From CAYRJD01 sp965247395 (GTDB taxonomy: Bacteria > Actinomycetota > Acidimicrobiia > Acidimicrobiales > Poriferisodalaceae), in assembly GCA_965247395.1 (NCBI GenBank), contig OZ252012.1, forward strand, positions 1,364,001 to 1,428,000: 64,000 nucleotides of DNA. The letters run 5' to 3'. The notes beneath the pieces were generated by a model that had not been told where the DNA came from, did not search any database, and was given only the letters and a program-made list of their open reading frames with translations. A program made the position numbers and the translations under genes. Shown in pieces: positions 50,946 through 60,629 of the stretch; within the stretch, counting starts at the first letter, position 1, and each line of letters starts with the position of its first letter.

Positions 50946-52593
50946 GCTCGGCCTCTACATGCCATTCCGCCACCAGAAAGCTACCTAGCCCTACCGGATT
51001 GGTCAGGTCGTCGGTTTCGTCTAACAGGGCGCGGTTTGCCAGCGTTTCGCTGGTGGGGTTGGCTAGCTGGGATTGCCAACGTTGCTTGGCTGGGTCGGTG
51101 AGTTGGTGCAGACCGTTTGCGGCAAGCCAGTCGGCCTGTGTTGTGAGGGTGTAACCGGGCGGAAGTTGGTCAAATCCGACGTCGCAGGTGATGTCGCTAT
51201 TGGCGGAGTTTTGAGCTTTGGGGATATTGCCAAGTGAGGTGGGGTTGGTGGGGTTGTGAACTTCGGCCTGGTTGTTGTGGGGGTGGTGGTTGGCCGGGTC
51301 GTGAGCTTCAACGTGATTGGAGTGACTGTGAGCTTCAACGTAGCTGGGGCGGACGTGAGCTTCAACGGGGTTTAGGCGGTGGTCGGCGTAGGTGCGCAAC
51401 CAACCGGCCATGGTGCGGTCGGCTAACTCGGCGGTGGTTGCGGTGCCGTAGTCGAAGATGAGTATCCGACCACGCTGAGCGGTATCGCTGGGTGCTGTTG
51501 TGCCCAACTGGTGTGCGGGTTGTGTTGCGCCCGACTCGCGCGCAGGTTGTGTTGCACCTGACTGGTGTGCGGGTTGTGCTGTGCTCGTCTGACGCGCAGT
51601 TTGCTGCGCTGTGCTCGTCTGACGCGCAGTTTGCTGCGCTGTGCCCAACAAGCGCAGAGCTCGGCGAATCCAAACGTTGGCCTGCGTGTGTAGCGGCAAG
51701 CGGGTGCCCACGGGGGCATCGGGGTAGAGCTTGTTAGCCATTGCGGCTGCGGCGGGTGGCGCGGCCTGGAATGACTCCACTACGTCAGTGAATTGGGCAC
51801 CAGATATTTCAGTGATAGCGCCAGATATTTCAGCACCAGGACTGGGATCAGGTGTTAGGTACAGCTCTTGCCAGCCAATGGGGTTATTGGTGGAGTTGCC
51901 AGTAGTGCTATCGCTGGAGTTTCCAGTGGGGTTGCTGGTGGAGTTATCGCTGCGTTCGACTACTCGCACCGCCATGTTGTCGAGCAGCTCGTTTGCCACG
52001 ATTACGCCCGCCCAAGAGTTGACGGCTTGAGTGGCGGTGGGCAGAACGCCAGCTCTCGACTGGCTAACTGCTGGCAGACCGGCGGCAGCGGGCAGGTCGG
52101 CAGGCAGAACGACGCCTTGGATGGTGGCGGGTAGATCGGCGATAGCGGTTATTGGCACGCCGGTTTGTGCCGAGATGGGGGCTAGCCGCTCTAGGGCGAT
52201 ATTGCGCAGCTTTTCGGAGCGTTCGACAAGCATGTAGCAAAGACTGCCCACGCATTCCGGTTCGGCTTCCAGCACCACTTGGCACAAGGTGCCAGTGCCC
52301 GCACCAGCTTCAATCACCAAAAACCGGAACGGCTCGCCCAGCTCGTGCCAGGTCTTATCTAGGTATTTAGCTAGGCAACGCGCGAACAGTTGACCGCGCT
52401 CAGGTGAGGTACCGAAATCTCCGCGATGTAAACCCGGACGCCCACCCTGGGTGTAAAAGCCGTCTTCGCCATAGAGGGCGTTGTCCATGTAGCGGTCAAA
52501 ACGCACCGGTGCCTGGGTAGCAGCCGGTTGAGTAGTGGCTGGCTGAGTAGCAGCCGGTTGAGTAACAGACGAGGTCGTCGGAACGGTGCTCAT
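50935..52593 (-). CDS. SAM-dependent methyltransferase, MidA/NDUFAF7 family
   Basis: 552 residues, against about 350-400 for the family. Seen: 'RFDRYMDNALYGEDGFYT' near the N-terminus, the SAM motif 'FLVIEAGAGTGTL' (about 91-103) and 'VIVANELLDNMAVRVVE' (about 197-213), the family hallmark. In mitochondria NDUFAF7 dimethylates an Arg of the complex I 49-kDa subunit (NuoD homologue) and aids assembly. This gene directly follows the nuo operon here, which supports the same job. Insertions: TQPAA repeats at 11-27, TAQQTARQTS / ATQPAHQ repeats at about 305-360, and His/Asn/Glu-rich VEAH repeats at about 405-450. Confidence 0.82.
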   Translation of the reverse strand: MSTVPTTSSVTQPAATQPATTQPAATQAPVRFDRYMDNALYGEDGFYTQGGRPGLHRGDFGTSPERGQLFARCLAKYLDKTWHELGEPFRFLVIEAGAGTGTLCQVVLEAEPECVGSLCYMLVERSEKLRNIALERLAPISAQTGVPITAIADLPATIQGVVLPADLPAAAGLPAVSQSRAGVLPTATQAVNSWAGVIVANELLDNMAVRVVERSDNSTSNPTGNSSDSTTGNSTNNPIGWQELYLTPDPSPGAEISGAITEISGAQFTDVVESFQAAPPAAAAMANKLYPDAPVGTRLPLHTQANVWIRRALRLLGTAQQTARQTSTAQQTARQTSTAQPAHQSGATQPARESGATQPAHQLGTTAPSDTAQRGRILIFDYGTATTAELADRTMAGWLRTYADHRLNPVEAHVRPSYVEAHSHSNHVEAHDPANHHPHNNQAEVHNPTNPTSLGNIPKAQNSANSDITCDVGFDQLPPGYTLTTQADWLAANGLHQLTDPAKQRWQSQLANPTSETLANRALLDETDDLTNPVGLGSFLVAEWHVEAEPDT

Positions 52594-52752
52594 GCGGCCT
52601 CAAGTTTGCCTGGTTTGGCTTTACTTCCCCGTAGCTTTTTGACGGCGCTTTCTCGCAGCTTTTTGACTTTGCTTGTTTGTGGCTTGCTCGCGATTTGTTA
52701 GCGGTTTATTCGCGGGTTGTTCGAGATTTATTGCGTTATGCGTTATAGGCGC
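52594..52752. other. Gap between midA and nuoN with short repeats
   Basis: AT-richer sequence with repeats of 'gcagctttttgac' (twice) and 'ttgcgttat / attcgcgggttgttcg' variants. No hairpin with a T run was found, so midA may be co-transcribed with the nuo genes. Confidence 0.4.
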
Positions 52753-54237
52753 TCAGCCGCCTAGCGAGGCAAGCACTGATAACCCGCCGAAGTGGCCGAT
52801 CAGCTGCGGGAAGATCCCAAATGCCAGCGTGGCTATGGCTGTTATCGCCAGCGCCGCCGCCAGCGCGGCGGGAATAGCCAATGGCGTGCCGTCGTCATGC
52901 TCTGAGGTGCGTTCAAACCACATCGGCACCAACACTCGTGCGTAATAGCCCATCGCTATCACCGTGTTGATCGCCACCACCACCGCCAGCACGGCCGCAG
53001 CAGGAGTGCCGGCATCAATCAGCGCGCGGAAGATGCCGAACTTGGCAAACCAACCGCCAGCGGGTGGAATGCCTGCTAGCGCCGCTAAGAACAAGGTCAT
53101 CAGCACCGCCAGCCCGGGCGCATAGCTGAACAAGCCCTTGTAGCTATCCACCTCGCCCGATTGAGTGCGCCTGGCCACCGCCAGCACCACCGCGAATGCT
53201 CCTAGGTTCATAAAGGCGTAGATAAGCAGGTAGATCACCACCGCTTCGACGGCGAGGTTGGTGTCTGAAGCCACCGCAAACGGCACCAGCATGAAGCCGC
53301 CCTGGGCCACACCCGAATACGCCAGCATCCGAACGATGTTGGTTTGCCGCAGGGCAATGAGGTTTCCGACCGTCATGGTGATCGCCGACAACGCCCAGAA
53401 AAACGGTTCCACCACATCGTCTCGGCCTAGAAATGCCACGAACACCAGCTGAAGCAAAGCCACCATGCCTGCGGCTTTGGACGCCACCGCCAAAAACGCA
53501 GTAACCGGGGTCGGGGCGCCTTGGTAGGTGTCCGGTGCCCAGGTGTGAAACGGCACGGCTGAAACCTTAAATGCAAACCCGAGCAGCACAAACAGCACTG
53601 CGATGATGACGATTGGGTCCGAACCGCCTGCTTCACTGAAGCTGGCAGCGATCTGTTCAAACCCTGTGCCACCGACCAAACCAAACACCAGCGACATGCC
53701 ATAAAGCATCACGGCACTGGCAAAAACACCCATCAGGTAGTACTTGAGGCCTGCCTCATTGGAGCGAGGCCCGCCCTTGCGCCAGGCAGCCAGCATGTAG
53801 GCCGGGATCGACAGCAGCTCCAGCGCTATAAATACACTGATGAGGTCGCGCGAGCTAGCCATCATCACCATCCCCAGCAGCGAAGACAGCAGCAGGGTGT
53901 AGTACTCGTTTTCGTAGTAGTCGCCAGCCCGGATGTAGTCCACCGACATCAGCACAACGATGTAGCCAGCTATCAGGAACATTGCCTTTATAACCAGCGC
54001 AAAATCGTCCACCACATAGGCGCCGTCGAACATCACTCGGTCGGTGCCATCAACAGCGAGCGTCAAGACCGGCACCAACGTGGCTAGCAAACCGATGCCA
54101 GCCAGGGTGGGCATGAGGCGTTTGACGCGATCGTCAAAGACGATGTCGGCAACTGTGATCAGCGTGCCGACCGCTAGCAGCGTTATCTCCGGGGCTAGCG
54201 CATGCCAGTCCAGAGCAGGGCGGACAAAATCAAGCAT
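52753..54237 (-). CDS. nuoN: NADH-quinone oxidoreductase subunit N
   Basis: A 494-residue proton-pumping antiporter-like subunit of complex I with about 14 membrane helices. Core (PF00361) marks: 'GVALAYS'-equivalent 'RMLAYSGVAQGGFML' (about 310), 'APDTYQGAPTPVTAFLAVASK' in part (about 243-262), and 'AGIPPAGGWFAKFGIFRALID' in part near 395. It is the last nuo gene of the operon, 28 nt after nuoM. Confidence 0.94.
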   Translation of the reverse strand: MLDFVRPALDWHALAPEITLLAVGTLITVADIVFDDRVKRLMPTLAGIGLLATLVPVLTLAVDGTDRVMFDGAYVVDDFALVIKAMFLIAGYIVVLMSVDYIRAGDYYENEYYTLLLSSLLGMVMMASSRDLISVFIALELLSIPAYMLAAWRKGGPRSNEAGLKYYLMGVFASAVMLYGMSLVFGLVGGTGFEQIAASFSEAGGSDPIVIIAVLFVLLGFAFKVSAVPFHTWAPDTYQGAPTPVTAFLAVASKAAGMVALLQLVFVAFLGRDDVVEPFFWALSAITMTVGNLIALRQTNIVRMLAYSGVAQGGFMLVPFAVASDTNLAVEAVVIYLLIYAFMNLGAFAVVLAVARRTQSGEVDSYKGLFSYAPGLAVLMTLFLAALAGIPPAGGWFAKFGIFRALIDAGTPAAAVLAVVVAINTVIAMGYYARVLVPMWFERTSEHDDGTPLAIPAALAAALAITAIATLAFGIFPQLIGHFGGLSVLASLGG

Positions 54238-54265
54238 CCTTTTGCCTTTAAGCCTTTACCGGGCC

Positions 54266-55837
54266 TTAACCGGCGGACGCCGCCGCCACGGCGCTTTCAA
54301 CGCCAGCGGTAATAGAACTAACCACGCCGTCGGTGACGTTGAGGATCAGGTTGGGCCAAACACCGAACAGCACCATCGCAGCTACTAGCGGCGCCCAGGC
54401 AATCCATTCGAAGCGGGTGACGTCAGCGATTACGTGATCTTTCCATTCCTCGCCGGGCTCACCGAACGTGGTGCGCTGGTACAGCCAGAGCAGATAGCCG
54501 GCCGCAAATACGGTGCCTACCGCAGCGATCACCATGAAGGTGCGGAACAGCGCAGGCGACAGGCCAGCACCAGGGTTGTAAGCGGACAAGATGGCTAGGA
54601 ACTCACCCCAGAATCCGGCCAGGCCGGGCAGACCGAGCGAAGCCATGACGGTGATGCCGAGCAGCCAGCCCATGCGCGGTGCGGACTTAAGCAGACCCCC
54701 GAGGCGAGAGATTTCCAGCGTGTGGTAACGCTCTTTTATCGATCCGGCCAAGAAGAACAGCAGGCCGGTAATGATGCCGTGAGAGACCATTCCGAACATG
54801 GCTGCGTTGAGACCGAAGTCTGTGAGCGATGCGATGCCGAGCATGACGAAGCCCATGTGAGCCACCGACGAAAACGCGATCAGGCGCTTCATGTCGGTTT
54901 GCGCCAGGCAGCCGAGTGCGCCGTAGATAATGCCGATGACCGCCAGCAGGCCGATCCAGGGCGCCCAGGCTTGAGCGGCTTCGGGCAGGAACGGGATGGC
55001 GATACGAATAAAACCGTAGGTGCCGAGCTTTAGCAGCACCGCAGCCAAAATGACCGAGCCGACGGTCGGGGCTTCGGTGTGCGCGTCGGGCAGCCAGGTA
55101 TGGAACGGGAATATCGGCACCTTGATGCCAAAGCCCATGAACAAACCAGCGAAGATCCACACCTGAGTAGCCCTGACGATGCCTTCACCGGCGACATTGG
55201 TGAGCTCTCGCATGTCGAACGTGAACAGCGCTGCGCCCGATGCGTCTTTGGAGACGAAATACAGAGCCAAGAACGAAATGATCATCAGCGCTGAGCCGAA
55301 CAGCGTGTAAAGGAAAAACTTGAGCGACGCGTAGCGGCGGTTTTCGCCACCCCAGACACCGATGAGGAAGTACATCGGCAACAGCACGATCTCGAAGAAC
55401 ACGAAGAACAAGATCAGGTCGTGTGAGACGAAGGTGCCGTTCATGCCGGTGGCCAGCACGAGGATGAGAATGAGGAACGCCTTGGCGTTGCCGGGCTCGG
55501 GGATGTAGTTCCAGCTGTAGACGATGCAAAGCGGCACGATGGCGAGAGTGAGCGCTAGCAGAGGAAGTGACAGGCCGTCAAGCCCCATTATGAAGCGACT
55601 GTTGATGACGTCTATCCAGCCCTTGTCGACTACAAACTGCAGCTCTCCTGCTGCGCCGTAGTCGAAGGCGAACAGCAGGTAAACACCCACCACAGCTGCG
55701 ACCAACGACGAGATAAGCGCTATTGCTTTTAGCTCGGTTACGCGTGTGCCGGGCACCAGCAGCATCACCGCTGCACCTATCACTGGCAGAAACACCACCA
55801 GGGGCAGTACCCAGGCATCAAATCCCGTTGCGTCCAC
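54266..55837 (-). CDS. nuoM: NADH-quinone oxidoreductase subunit M
   Basis: 523 residues, antiporter-like complex I subunit. Marks: 'GLDGLSLPLLALTLAIVPL' (about 75-95), 'LPMYFLIGVWGG' (about 150), 'PFHTWLPDAHTEAPTVGSVILA' in part (about 243), 'RLIAFSSVAHMGFVMLG' (about 308) and 'GLPGLAGFWGEFL' (about 400). Start GTG 55837. It lies 38 nt after nuoL. Confidence 0.95.
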   Translation of the reverse strand: MDATGFDAWVLPLVVFLPVIGAAVMLLVPGTRVTELKAIALISSLVAAVVGVYLLFAFDYGAAGELQFVVDKGWIDVINSRFIMGLDGLSLPLLALTLAIVPLCIVYSWNYIPEPGNAKAFLILILVLATGMNGTFVSHDLILFFVFFEIVLLPMYFLIGVWGGENRRYASLKFFLYTLFGSALMIISFLALYFVSKDASGAALFTFDMRELTNVAGEGIVRATQVWIFAGLFMGFGIKVPIFPFHTWLPDAHTEAPTVGSVILAAVLLKLGTYGFIRIAIPFLPEAAQAWAPWIGLLAVIGIIYGALGCLAQTDMKRLIAFSSVAHMGFVMLGIASLTDFGLNAAMFGMVSHGIITGLLFFLAGSIKERYHTLEISRLGGLLKSAPRMGWLLGITVMASLGLPGLAGFWGEFLAILSAYNPGAGLSPALFRTFMVIAAVGTVFAAGYLLWLYQRTTFGEPGEEWKDHVIADVTRFEWIAWAPLVAAMVLFGVWPNLILNVTDGVVSSITAGVESAVAAASAG

Positions 55838-55875
55838 TTAATGTGCTCCTCTCTGAGCGGTCAGGTTGAACTTCT

Positions 55876-58095
55876 TCACAGCACGATCACAAACACGATC
55901 ACTGCCACTGCGGCCGTTCCGAACAGCAGAGCGCCGTAGGTCTGAACCTTGCCGGTCTGCATGCCGCGCAGACCCTCACCGCTTTGTTCTGCGCTGGTGG
56001 CCAAGGTGTTGATGGAGTTGTCAATGGCGCCTTGGTCGATCCAGCGATACACCCAGCGGCCGCTGTCGCGCGATATCTCTCCGGCGCGATTCACCGCCTT
56101 GTCTATGACGTTCTGGCTCGTCCAGTTGGTGGCCTGAGCTATCGGCCGCTTTATAGAGCCGACCACGACGTCGGTGTAGAGGTGATCTAGGTAGTACTTG
56201 TTCTCAAGGAATTTGTAACCGGAGGCGGCCAGACGGCTGCGCTCGGTGAGCCCGTGCGGACCGAGCTTGAGCCAGAAATAGGTCCAGGCAATAACGATGC
56301 CTGTTAGGGCTAGCGCTAGACCGATTAGTGCTAGTGACAACGACGGATCTGGGTGGCTGACGCCGAGACCTTCGAGATAGACGGAAGGCTCTGCGTAGCT
56401 TTGGATGCGGTGAGCTAAACCTTCCAGGCCAAACGGCGACAGCGCCGCTGCAGGCAGGTTCGCAAACCCGGCTACGACCGCCAGCGACGCCAGTATCCAC
56501 AGCGGAGTAGTCATGGTCTTAGGTGATTCGTGAGGCGTGCCGTGGCCGCGGTATTCGCCGAAGAACGTGTACCAAACCACTCGGGTCATGTAGGCGGCGG
56601 TCATCAGCGCCACGGCTGCGCCGAAGATAAGCATGAGCGGGTAGCCGCTTTGTTGGCCTTTTTGCGCGCCGAGCAGTATTTCGTCTTTCGACCAGAACCC
56701 TGCCAGCGGAAAGATGCCGGACAGAGCGAGCGAGGCGATGAGAAACGTTTTGTAGGTGTGCGGCATGTGTTTTCGCAGACCGCCCATTTCGCGCATGTCG
56801 AAGGTGTGGTGTGCGGCGTGTGAAACCGAGCCTGCGCCTAAGAACAGGCAGGCCTTGAAGAACGCGTGGGTAAACAGGTGGAATAGGGCCGCAGTCCAGG
56901 CGCCGACTCCGAGCGCCATCACCATGTAGCCGAGCTGGCTGACGGTGGAATAGGCAAGCACCTTTTTGATGTCCCACTGGGTGAAGGCCAGCCCTGCGCC
57001 GATGAGGGCGGTGAAACCGCCGATGAATGCCATCAGGTTGATGGACGAGGAAGAAATCGACAGGCCTTCGTAAAACACCGGGTAAAGGCGGGCGATCATG
57101 TAGATCCCGGCTACAACCATGGTGGCGGCGTGAATAAGGGCGGACACCGGGGTGGGGCCAGCCATGGCATCGGGCAGCCAGGTGTGTAGTGGGAACTGGC
57201 CGGACTTGGAGGCAACGGCGGCCATTAGGGCGATCGAGGCCATCAGCAAGGCCAGGTGGAACTCGCCTGGGAACGCGGAGATGGTGGAGTTGATGGCGTG
57301 AATGTCGAATGTTTGGAATGTGCCCCAGAGGATGACCACGCCGACAATGAGTCCTATGTCGCCGACGCGGTTAGTGAGGAAGGCTTTGAGAGCTGCGTCC
57401 GTGTTGGGGCGTTCTTCCCACCAATGCCCGATCAGCACAAACGAACACACGCCCACCAACTCCCAACCGACTATGAGCTGAACCAGGTTCTGCGCCATGA
57501 CAAAAAACAACATCGCGCCTGTAAACAGGCTGAGGAAGGCGAAGTAGTGCACGAAGCGCTTATCACCTTTGACGTATTCGCTGGAGTAGATGTGGACCAG
57601 CAATGAGACGGTGCTAACGACTATGAGCAACAGGACGGTTTGCCCGTCGACGAGGGTTCCCACGGCGAAGTCAAGCCCCGAACTGGAGAACCAGCCCTCG
57701 TAGGTGTTGATGACGGGGAGGATTCGCGGCTCTGCGTGGTGCGCGGCATCGGTGCTGTCGCTCGCTTGGGTGCCGGCATCTTCTTTGGCGTGACTGTCAC
57801 TGGCTTGATCCGTGCTGTTTTGATCGGTGCTGGCGTGACCGGCAGTGCTGGTTTGTTCGGCGTGGCTAGCGCTGGCTTCCTGGACGTAAATCGCTTCGGG
57901 GGGCGGGTTTTCGACTCGTTGAGTCCAGGCAAAAGCTGCTAGCAGCGACAGCACCCAAACCAACCCGACTGCAGTAATACCGACTCGGTGCACACGCTCA
58001 GCGCCGATGTGTTGTTTACCGAACAGCAAAATCACCACAAATGAAATCGCTGGAATCAGCGGGATGATGAAGGCGTTTTCTAATAGCCAGGTCAT
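55876..58095 (-). CDS. nuoL: NADH-quinone oxidoreductase subunit L
   Basis: 739 residues, the largest antiporter-like subunit, with the long C-terminal amphipathic helix region. Marks: 'VGWELVGVCSFVLIGHWW' (about 208), 'PLHTWLPDAMAGPTPVSALIHAATMV' in part (about 300), 'KVLAYSTVSQLGYM' (about 380) and 'PLAGFWSKDEIL' (about 460). At about residues 73-125 there is a Ser/Thr/Asp/His-rich loop (ASTDQNSTDQASDSHAKEDAG in part) not usual in NuoL, placed between the second helix and the next lumen-side segment. It starts 9 nt after nuoK. Confidence 0.95.
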   Translation of the reverse strand: MTWLLENAFIIPLIPAISFVVILLFGKQHIGAERVHRVGITAVGLVWVLSLLAAFAWTQRVENPPPEAIYVQEASASHAEQTSTAGHASTDQNSTDQASDSHAKEDAGTQASDSTDAAHHAEPRILPVINTYEGWFSSSGLDFAVGTLVDGQTVLLLIVVSTVSLLVHIYSSEYVKGDKRFVHYFAFLSLFTGAMLFFVMAQNLVQLIVGWELVGVCSFVLIGHWWEERPNTDAALKAFLTNRVGDIGLIVGVVILWGTFQTFDIHAINSTISAFPGEFHLALLMASIALMAAVASKSGQFPLHTWLPDAMAGPTPVSALIHAATMVVAGIYMIARLYPVFYEGLSISSSSINLMAFIGGFTALIGAGLAFTQWDIKKVLAYSTVSQLGYMVMALGVGAWTAALFHLFTHAFFKACLFLGAGSVSHAAHHTFDMREMGGLRKHMPHTYKTFLIASLALSGIFPLAGFWSKDEILLGAQKGQQSGYPLMLIFGAAVALMTAAYMTRVVWYTFFGEYRGHGTPHESPKTMTTPLWILASLAVVAGFANLPAAALSPFGLEGLAHRIQSYAEPSVYLEGLGVSHPDPSLSLALIGLALALTGIVIAWTYFWLKLGPHGLTERSRLAASGYKFLENKYYLDHLYTDVVVGSIKRPIAQATNWTSQNVIDKAVNRAGEISRDSGRWVYRWIDQGAIDNSINTLATSAEQSGEGLRGMQTGKVQTYGALLFGTAAVAVIVFVIVL

Positions 58096-58104
58096 GTGGC
58101 TTGC

Positions 58105-58404
58105 TTAACCCTTCATCAGGTCAAACTCGTCAACCGCGATGGTTGAGCGATTGCGATATAGCAGCAGCACGATGGCTAGGCCGACCCCTACCTCGGCTGC
58201 GGCCACGGCGATGATGAACAACGCAAACACTTGTCCGGTTACCACGTCGTGTTGAACGCCGAAAACGACCATGTTTATGTTGACGGCGTTGAGCATTAGC
58301 TCGATCGACATCAGCACCATCACAGCGTTGCGGCGCGCCAGCACGCCGTATACGCCACACATAAACAGCACAGCGCCAAGCACCAAGAACTGATTCAGCA
58401 ACAT
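58105..58404 (-). CDS. nuoK: NADH-quinone oxidoreductase subunit K
   Basis: 99 residues, three membrane helices; complex I MrpC-like subunit. The conserved acidic residues of the proton path are present in 'VLMSIELMLNAVNINM' (about 31-46) and 'AAAEVGVGLAIVLLLYRN' (about 68-85). Gap of 9 nt to nuoJ. Confidence 0.96.
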   Translation of the reverse strand: MLLNQFLVLGAVLFMCGVYGVLARRNAVMVLMSIELMLNAVNINMVVFGVQHDVVTGQVFALFIIAVAAAEVGVGLAIVLLLYRNRSTIAVDEFDLMKG

Positions 58405-58413
58405 TGCGCGCCC

Positions 58414-58908
58414 TCAGTCTTTGCGGGCCAGCACGACGGCCCCGATCAAAGCGGCTAACAGCAACACCGACACAGCTTCGAACGCAATGATGTAGTCGGA
58501 AAACACCGAGTCGGACACGTCGCCGGTGCGGAAAATGTTTGCGTTCTCATTCAGGCGAGTCGTGCCGTAGCGGTCTAGCAAGGCGTAGATGGTTACTGCT
58601 CCTAGCGCGATTGCAACTGCGGCCGCGACCGGCCATTGCGGGCCTGTCATTTTTGGCATTTTGCCGAGCGGGGCGCGGGTGAGCATGATGCCGAACAAGA
58701 ACAACACCATCACTGCACCGACGTAGATCAACACCTGCGCGGTAGCGATGAACTCTGCCGTTAGCAGGACGTATTGGGCGCCTAGTCCGGCGAGCACGGC
58801 AACCAGGTAGAGCGCAGCGTGAACGATGTTGCGGGTGGTGACCATACGCAGCGCGGCTAGGACGATGATGGTCGTGATGATGCCAAAGATGATGTTTTGA
58901 GCGACCAT
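58414..58908 (-). CDS. nuoJ: NADH-quinone oxidoreductase subunit J
   Basis: 164 residues, five membrane helices. 'AALYLVAVLAGLGAQYVLLTAEFIATAQVLIYVGAVMVLFLFGIML' (read here in parts: AALYLVAVLAGLG, AEFIATAQVLIYVGAVMVLF) at about 31-75 is the NuoJ core. The ATG overlaps the nuoI stop (TGATG). Confidence 0.95.
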   Translation of the reverse strand: MVAQNIIFGIITTIIVLAALRMVTTRNIVHAALYLVAVLAGLGAQYVLLTAEFIATAQVLIYVGAVMVLFLFGIMLTRAPLGKMPKMTGPQWPVAAAVAIALGAVTIYALLDRYGTTRLNENANIFRTGDVSDSVFSDYIIAFEAVSVLLLAALIGAVVLARKD

Positions 58909-59564
58909 CAGTTTTCTGAACTGGAGGTGGTTGTGGTGCTAGCTGTGATAGCTGCTGTTGCGGGCTGGTGCTCCGGCTCAGCTGTCTCAGGCATGTGGCG
59001 CCGAACTGGGAAACCGGCATCAGGAACGTCCGGCACCTTCCGCACCTTTTGGTCCGAGCCGGCTTCGTAGTCCTGGAAATCGGGCACGGTTTCCATCCAC
59101 TCCCCCAGCCTGACGCGATCGTGCAGCAGGTCGGCTATGCGCGTCTGGCTGTATTCGTATTCCGGCGACCAAAACAGAGCGTCAAACGGGCAAACCTCAA
59201 CACAGATTCCGCAGTACATGCAAAGCGCATAATCAATATCGAAACGATCCACCAGGTTGACGTTGCGCACAGCGCCACCGGCTCGGCGAGGTGGTGCCTT
59301 CACCTTGTGGCCCTCAATGTAAATGCACCAGTCCGGGCAGGAGCGAGCGCAAAGCATGCAGGACGTGCAGTTTTCTTCGTGCAACGCAATAACGCCGCGT
59401 GCGCGGTCGGGCGGCGCTTCTTTTTCGTGCGGATATTGGACGGTGACCGCACCTTTTTGAGGCGCGGGGATCAGCGTCCTTATCCCTCGCTTGGGGAACA
59501 GGGTTCGCATAGCGGTGCCTGCGGTTACTCCTAAGCCCTTGATTAATCCTGGTAAGCGAAACAT
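58908..59564 (-). CDS. nuoI: NADH-quinone oxidoreductase subunit I
   Basis: A 218-residue peripheral-arm protein with two [4Fe-4S] clusters (N6a/N6b). Ligands are C66/C69/C72/C76 and C115/C118/C121/C125 in two CxxCxxCxxxCP motifs. 'YPHEKEAPPDRARG' before the first motif is the standard NuoI lead. The last about 40 residues (Pro/Glu then Thr/Ser-rich) are a nonconserved tail. It directly abuts the nuoH stop. Confidence 0.96.
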   Translation of the reverse strand: MFRLPGLIKGLGVTAGTAMRTLFPKRGIRTLIPAPQKGAVTVQYPHEKEAPPDRARGVIALHEENCTSCMLCARSCPDWCIYIEGHKVKAPPRRAGGAVRNVNLVDRFDIDYALCMYCGICVEVCPFDALFWSPEYEYSQTRIADLLHDRVRLGEWMETVPDFQDYEAGSDQKVRKVPDVPDAGFPVRRHMPETAEPEHQPATAAITASTTTTSSSEN

Positions 59565-60629
59565 TTAAAAAGCGACCTTTAGCACGCCGGTGGCGACGAT
59601 ATTGATAAGCGAAATCGGAATGAGCACCTTCCAGGCGAACTTTTGCAGCTGGTCTTCACGCAGGCGCGGATAGGTGAATCGAATCCAAAAGATAAACACA
59701 GCGATGATCAGGATCTTGACAAGCATCACGACCGGCCCGATCACGTTCAAAATATTGTCGTCGACGCCAAAGCCGGGTAGCCACCAACCGCCCAAGAACA
59801 TCACCGCCGCCAGCGCTGAGAAGGCAAAGGCGGTACCGAACTCGGCCATGAAAAACAGCAGGAACCGGAAGCCGGTGTATTCGACGTGAAACCCGCCGAC
59901 CAGTTCGGTTTCGGCTACCGGCATGTCAAACGGTGTTTGCGTTAGTTCGGCTTGGGCGGCAATCATGAAGATGACAAAGCCCAGGAACTGCGTGAAGATG
60001 AACGGGTTACCGATGGCGCCCCAACCGAAAATCTCGCCGGTGGCTTGGGTGGTGACGATGTCTTGCAGATTGAGCGAACCGGCTTGTATCACTACGCCCA
60101 TCACCGCCAAGATCAGCGGCAGCTCGTAGGCGATCAACTGTCCGGCGGCTCGTAGCCCGCCTAGCAAGGCGTATTTGTTGGCCGAAGCCCAGCCCGCCAT
60201 CAGCACGCCTAGTACCGACAGCGACGAGACAGCTAGGGCATAGAAGACGCCCGTGTCAAGGTTTTCGACGACTGCATCAGGCCCGGCGGGCAGCACCACG
60301 TAAAGCAGAAACGTTGATGTCAGCACCACGACTGGCGCTAGTCGGAACACGCGGCGATCGGCCGCGGCTGGGTGGATGTCTTCTTTTTGGAGGAACTTGA
60401 TCGCTTCGGCGATGAGCTGCAGCGAGCCGTAGGGACCGGTGTCGTTCGGGCCGAGGCGGCTCTGCATGAACGCCATCATTTTGAACAAGAACAGATAAAC
60501 CAAAACGAGCGAGGTAGTCGGAATGACTACCAGCGCGATGATCAGCTTGAGGCTTGTGGTTTGCCAATAAACGAGGCTGATCAGGTCGTTTAGAACCTCG
60601 TTGCCGTTAAGGAGCCCAATACCGCTCAT
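59565..60629 (-). CDS. nuoH: NADH-quinone oxidoreductase subunit H
   Basis: 354 residues, membrane subunit forming the quinone entry chamber. Marks: 'FMQSRLGPNDTGPYGSLQLIAEAIK' in part (about 54-76), 'YELPLILAVMGVVI' (about 167) and 'ELTQTPFDMPVAETELVGGFHVEY' in part (about 222-245). The start overlaps the nuoD stop (ATGA). In most bacteria nuoE, nuoF and nuoG stand between nuoD and nuoH; here there is no space for them. Confidence 0.96.
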   Translation of the reverse strand: MSGIGLLNGNEVLNDLISLVYWQTTSLKLIIALVVIPTTSLVLVYLFLFKMMAFMQSRLGPNDTGPYGSLQLIAEAIKFLQKEDIHPAAADRRVFRLAPVVVLTSTFLLYVVLPAGPDAVVENLDTGVFYALAVSSLSVLGVLMAGWASANKYALLGGLRAAGQLIAYELPLILAVMGVVIQAGSLNLQDIVTTQATGEIFGWGAIGNPFIFTQFLGFVIFMIAAQAELTQTPFDMPVAETELVGGFHVEYTGFRFLLFFMAEFGTAFAFSALAAVMFLGGWWLPGFGVDDNILNVIGPVVMLVKILIIAVFIFWIRFTYPRLREDQLQKFAWKVLIPISLINIVATGVLKVAF

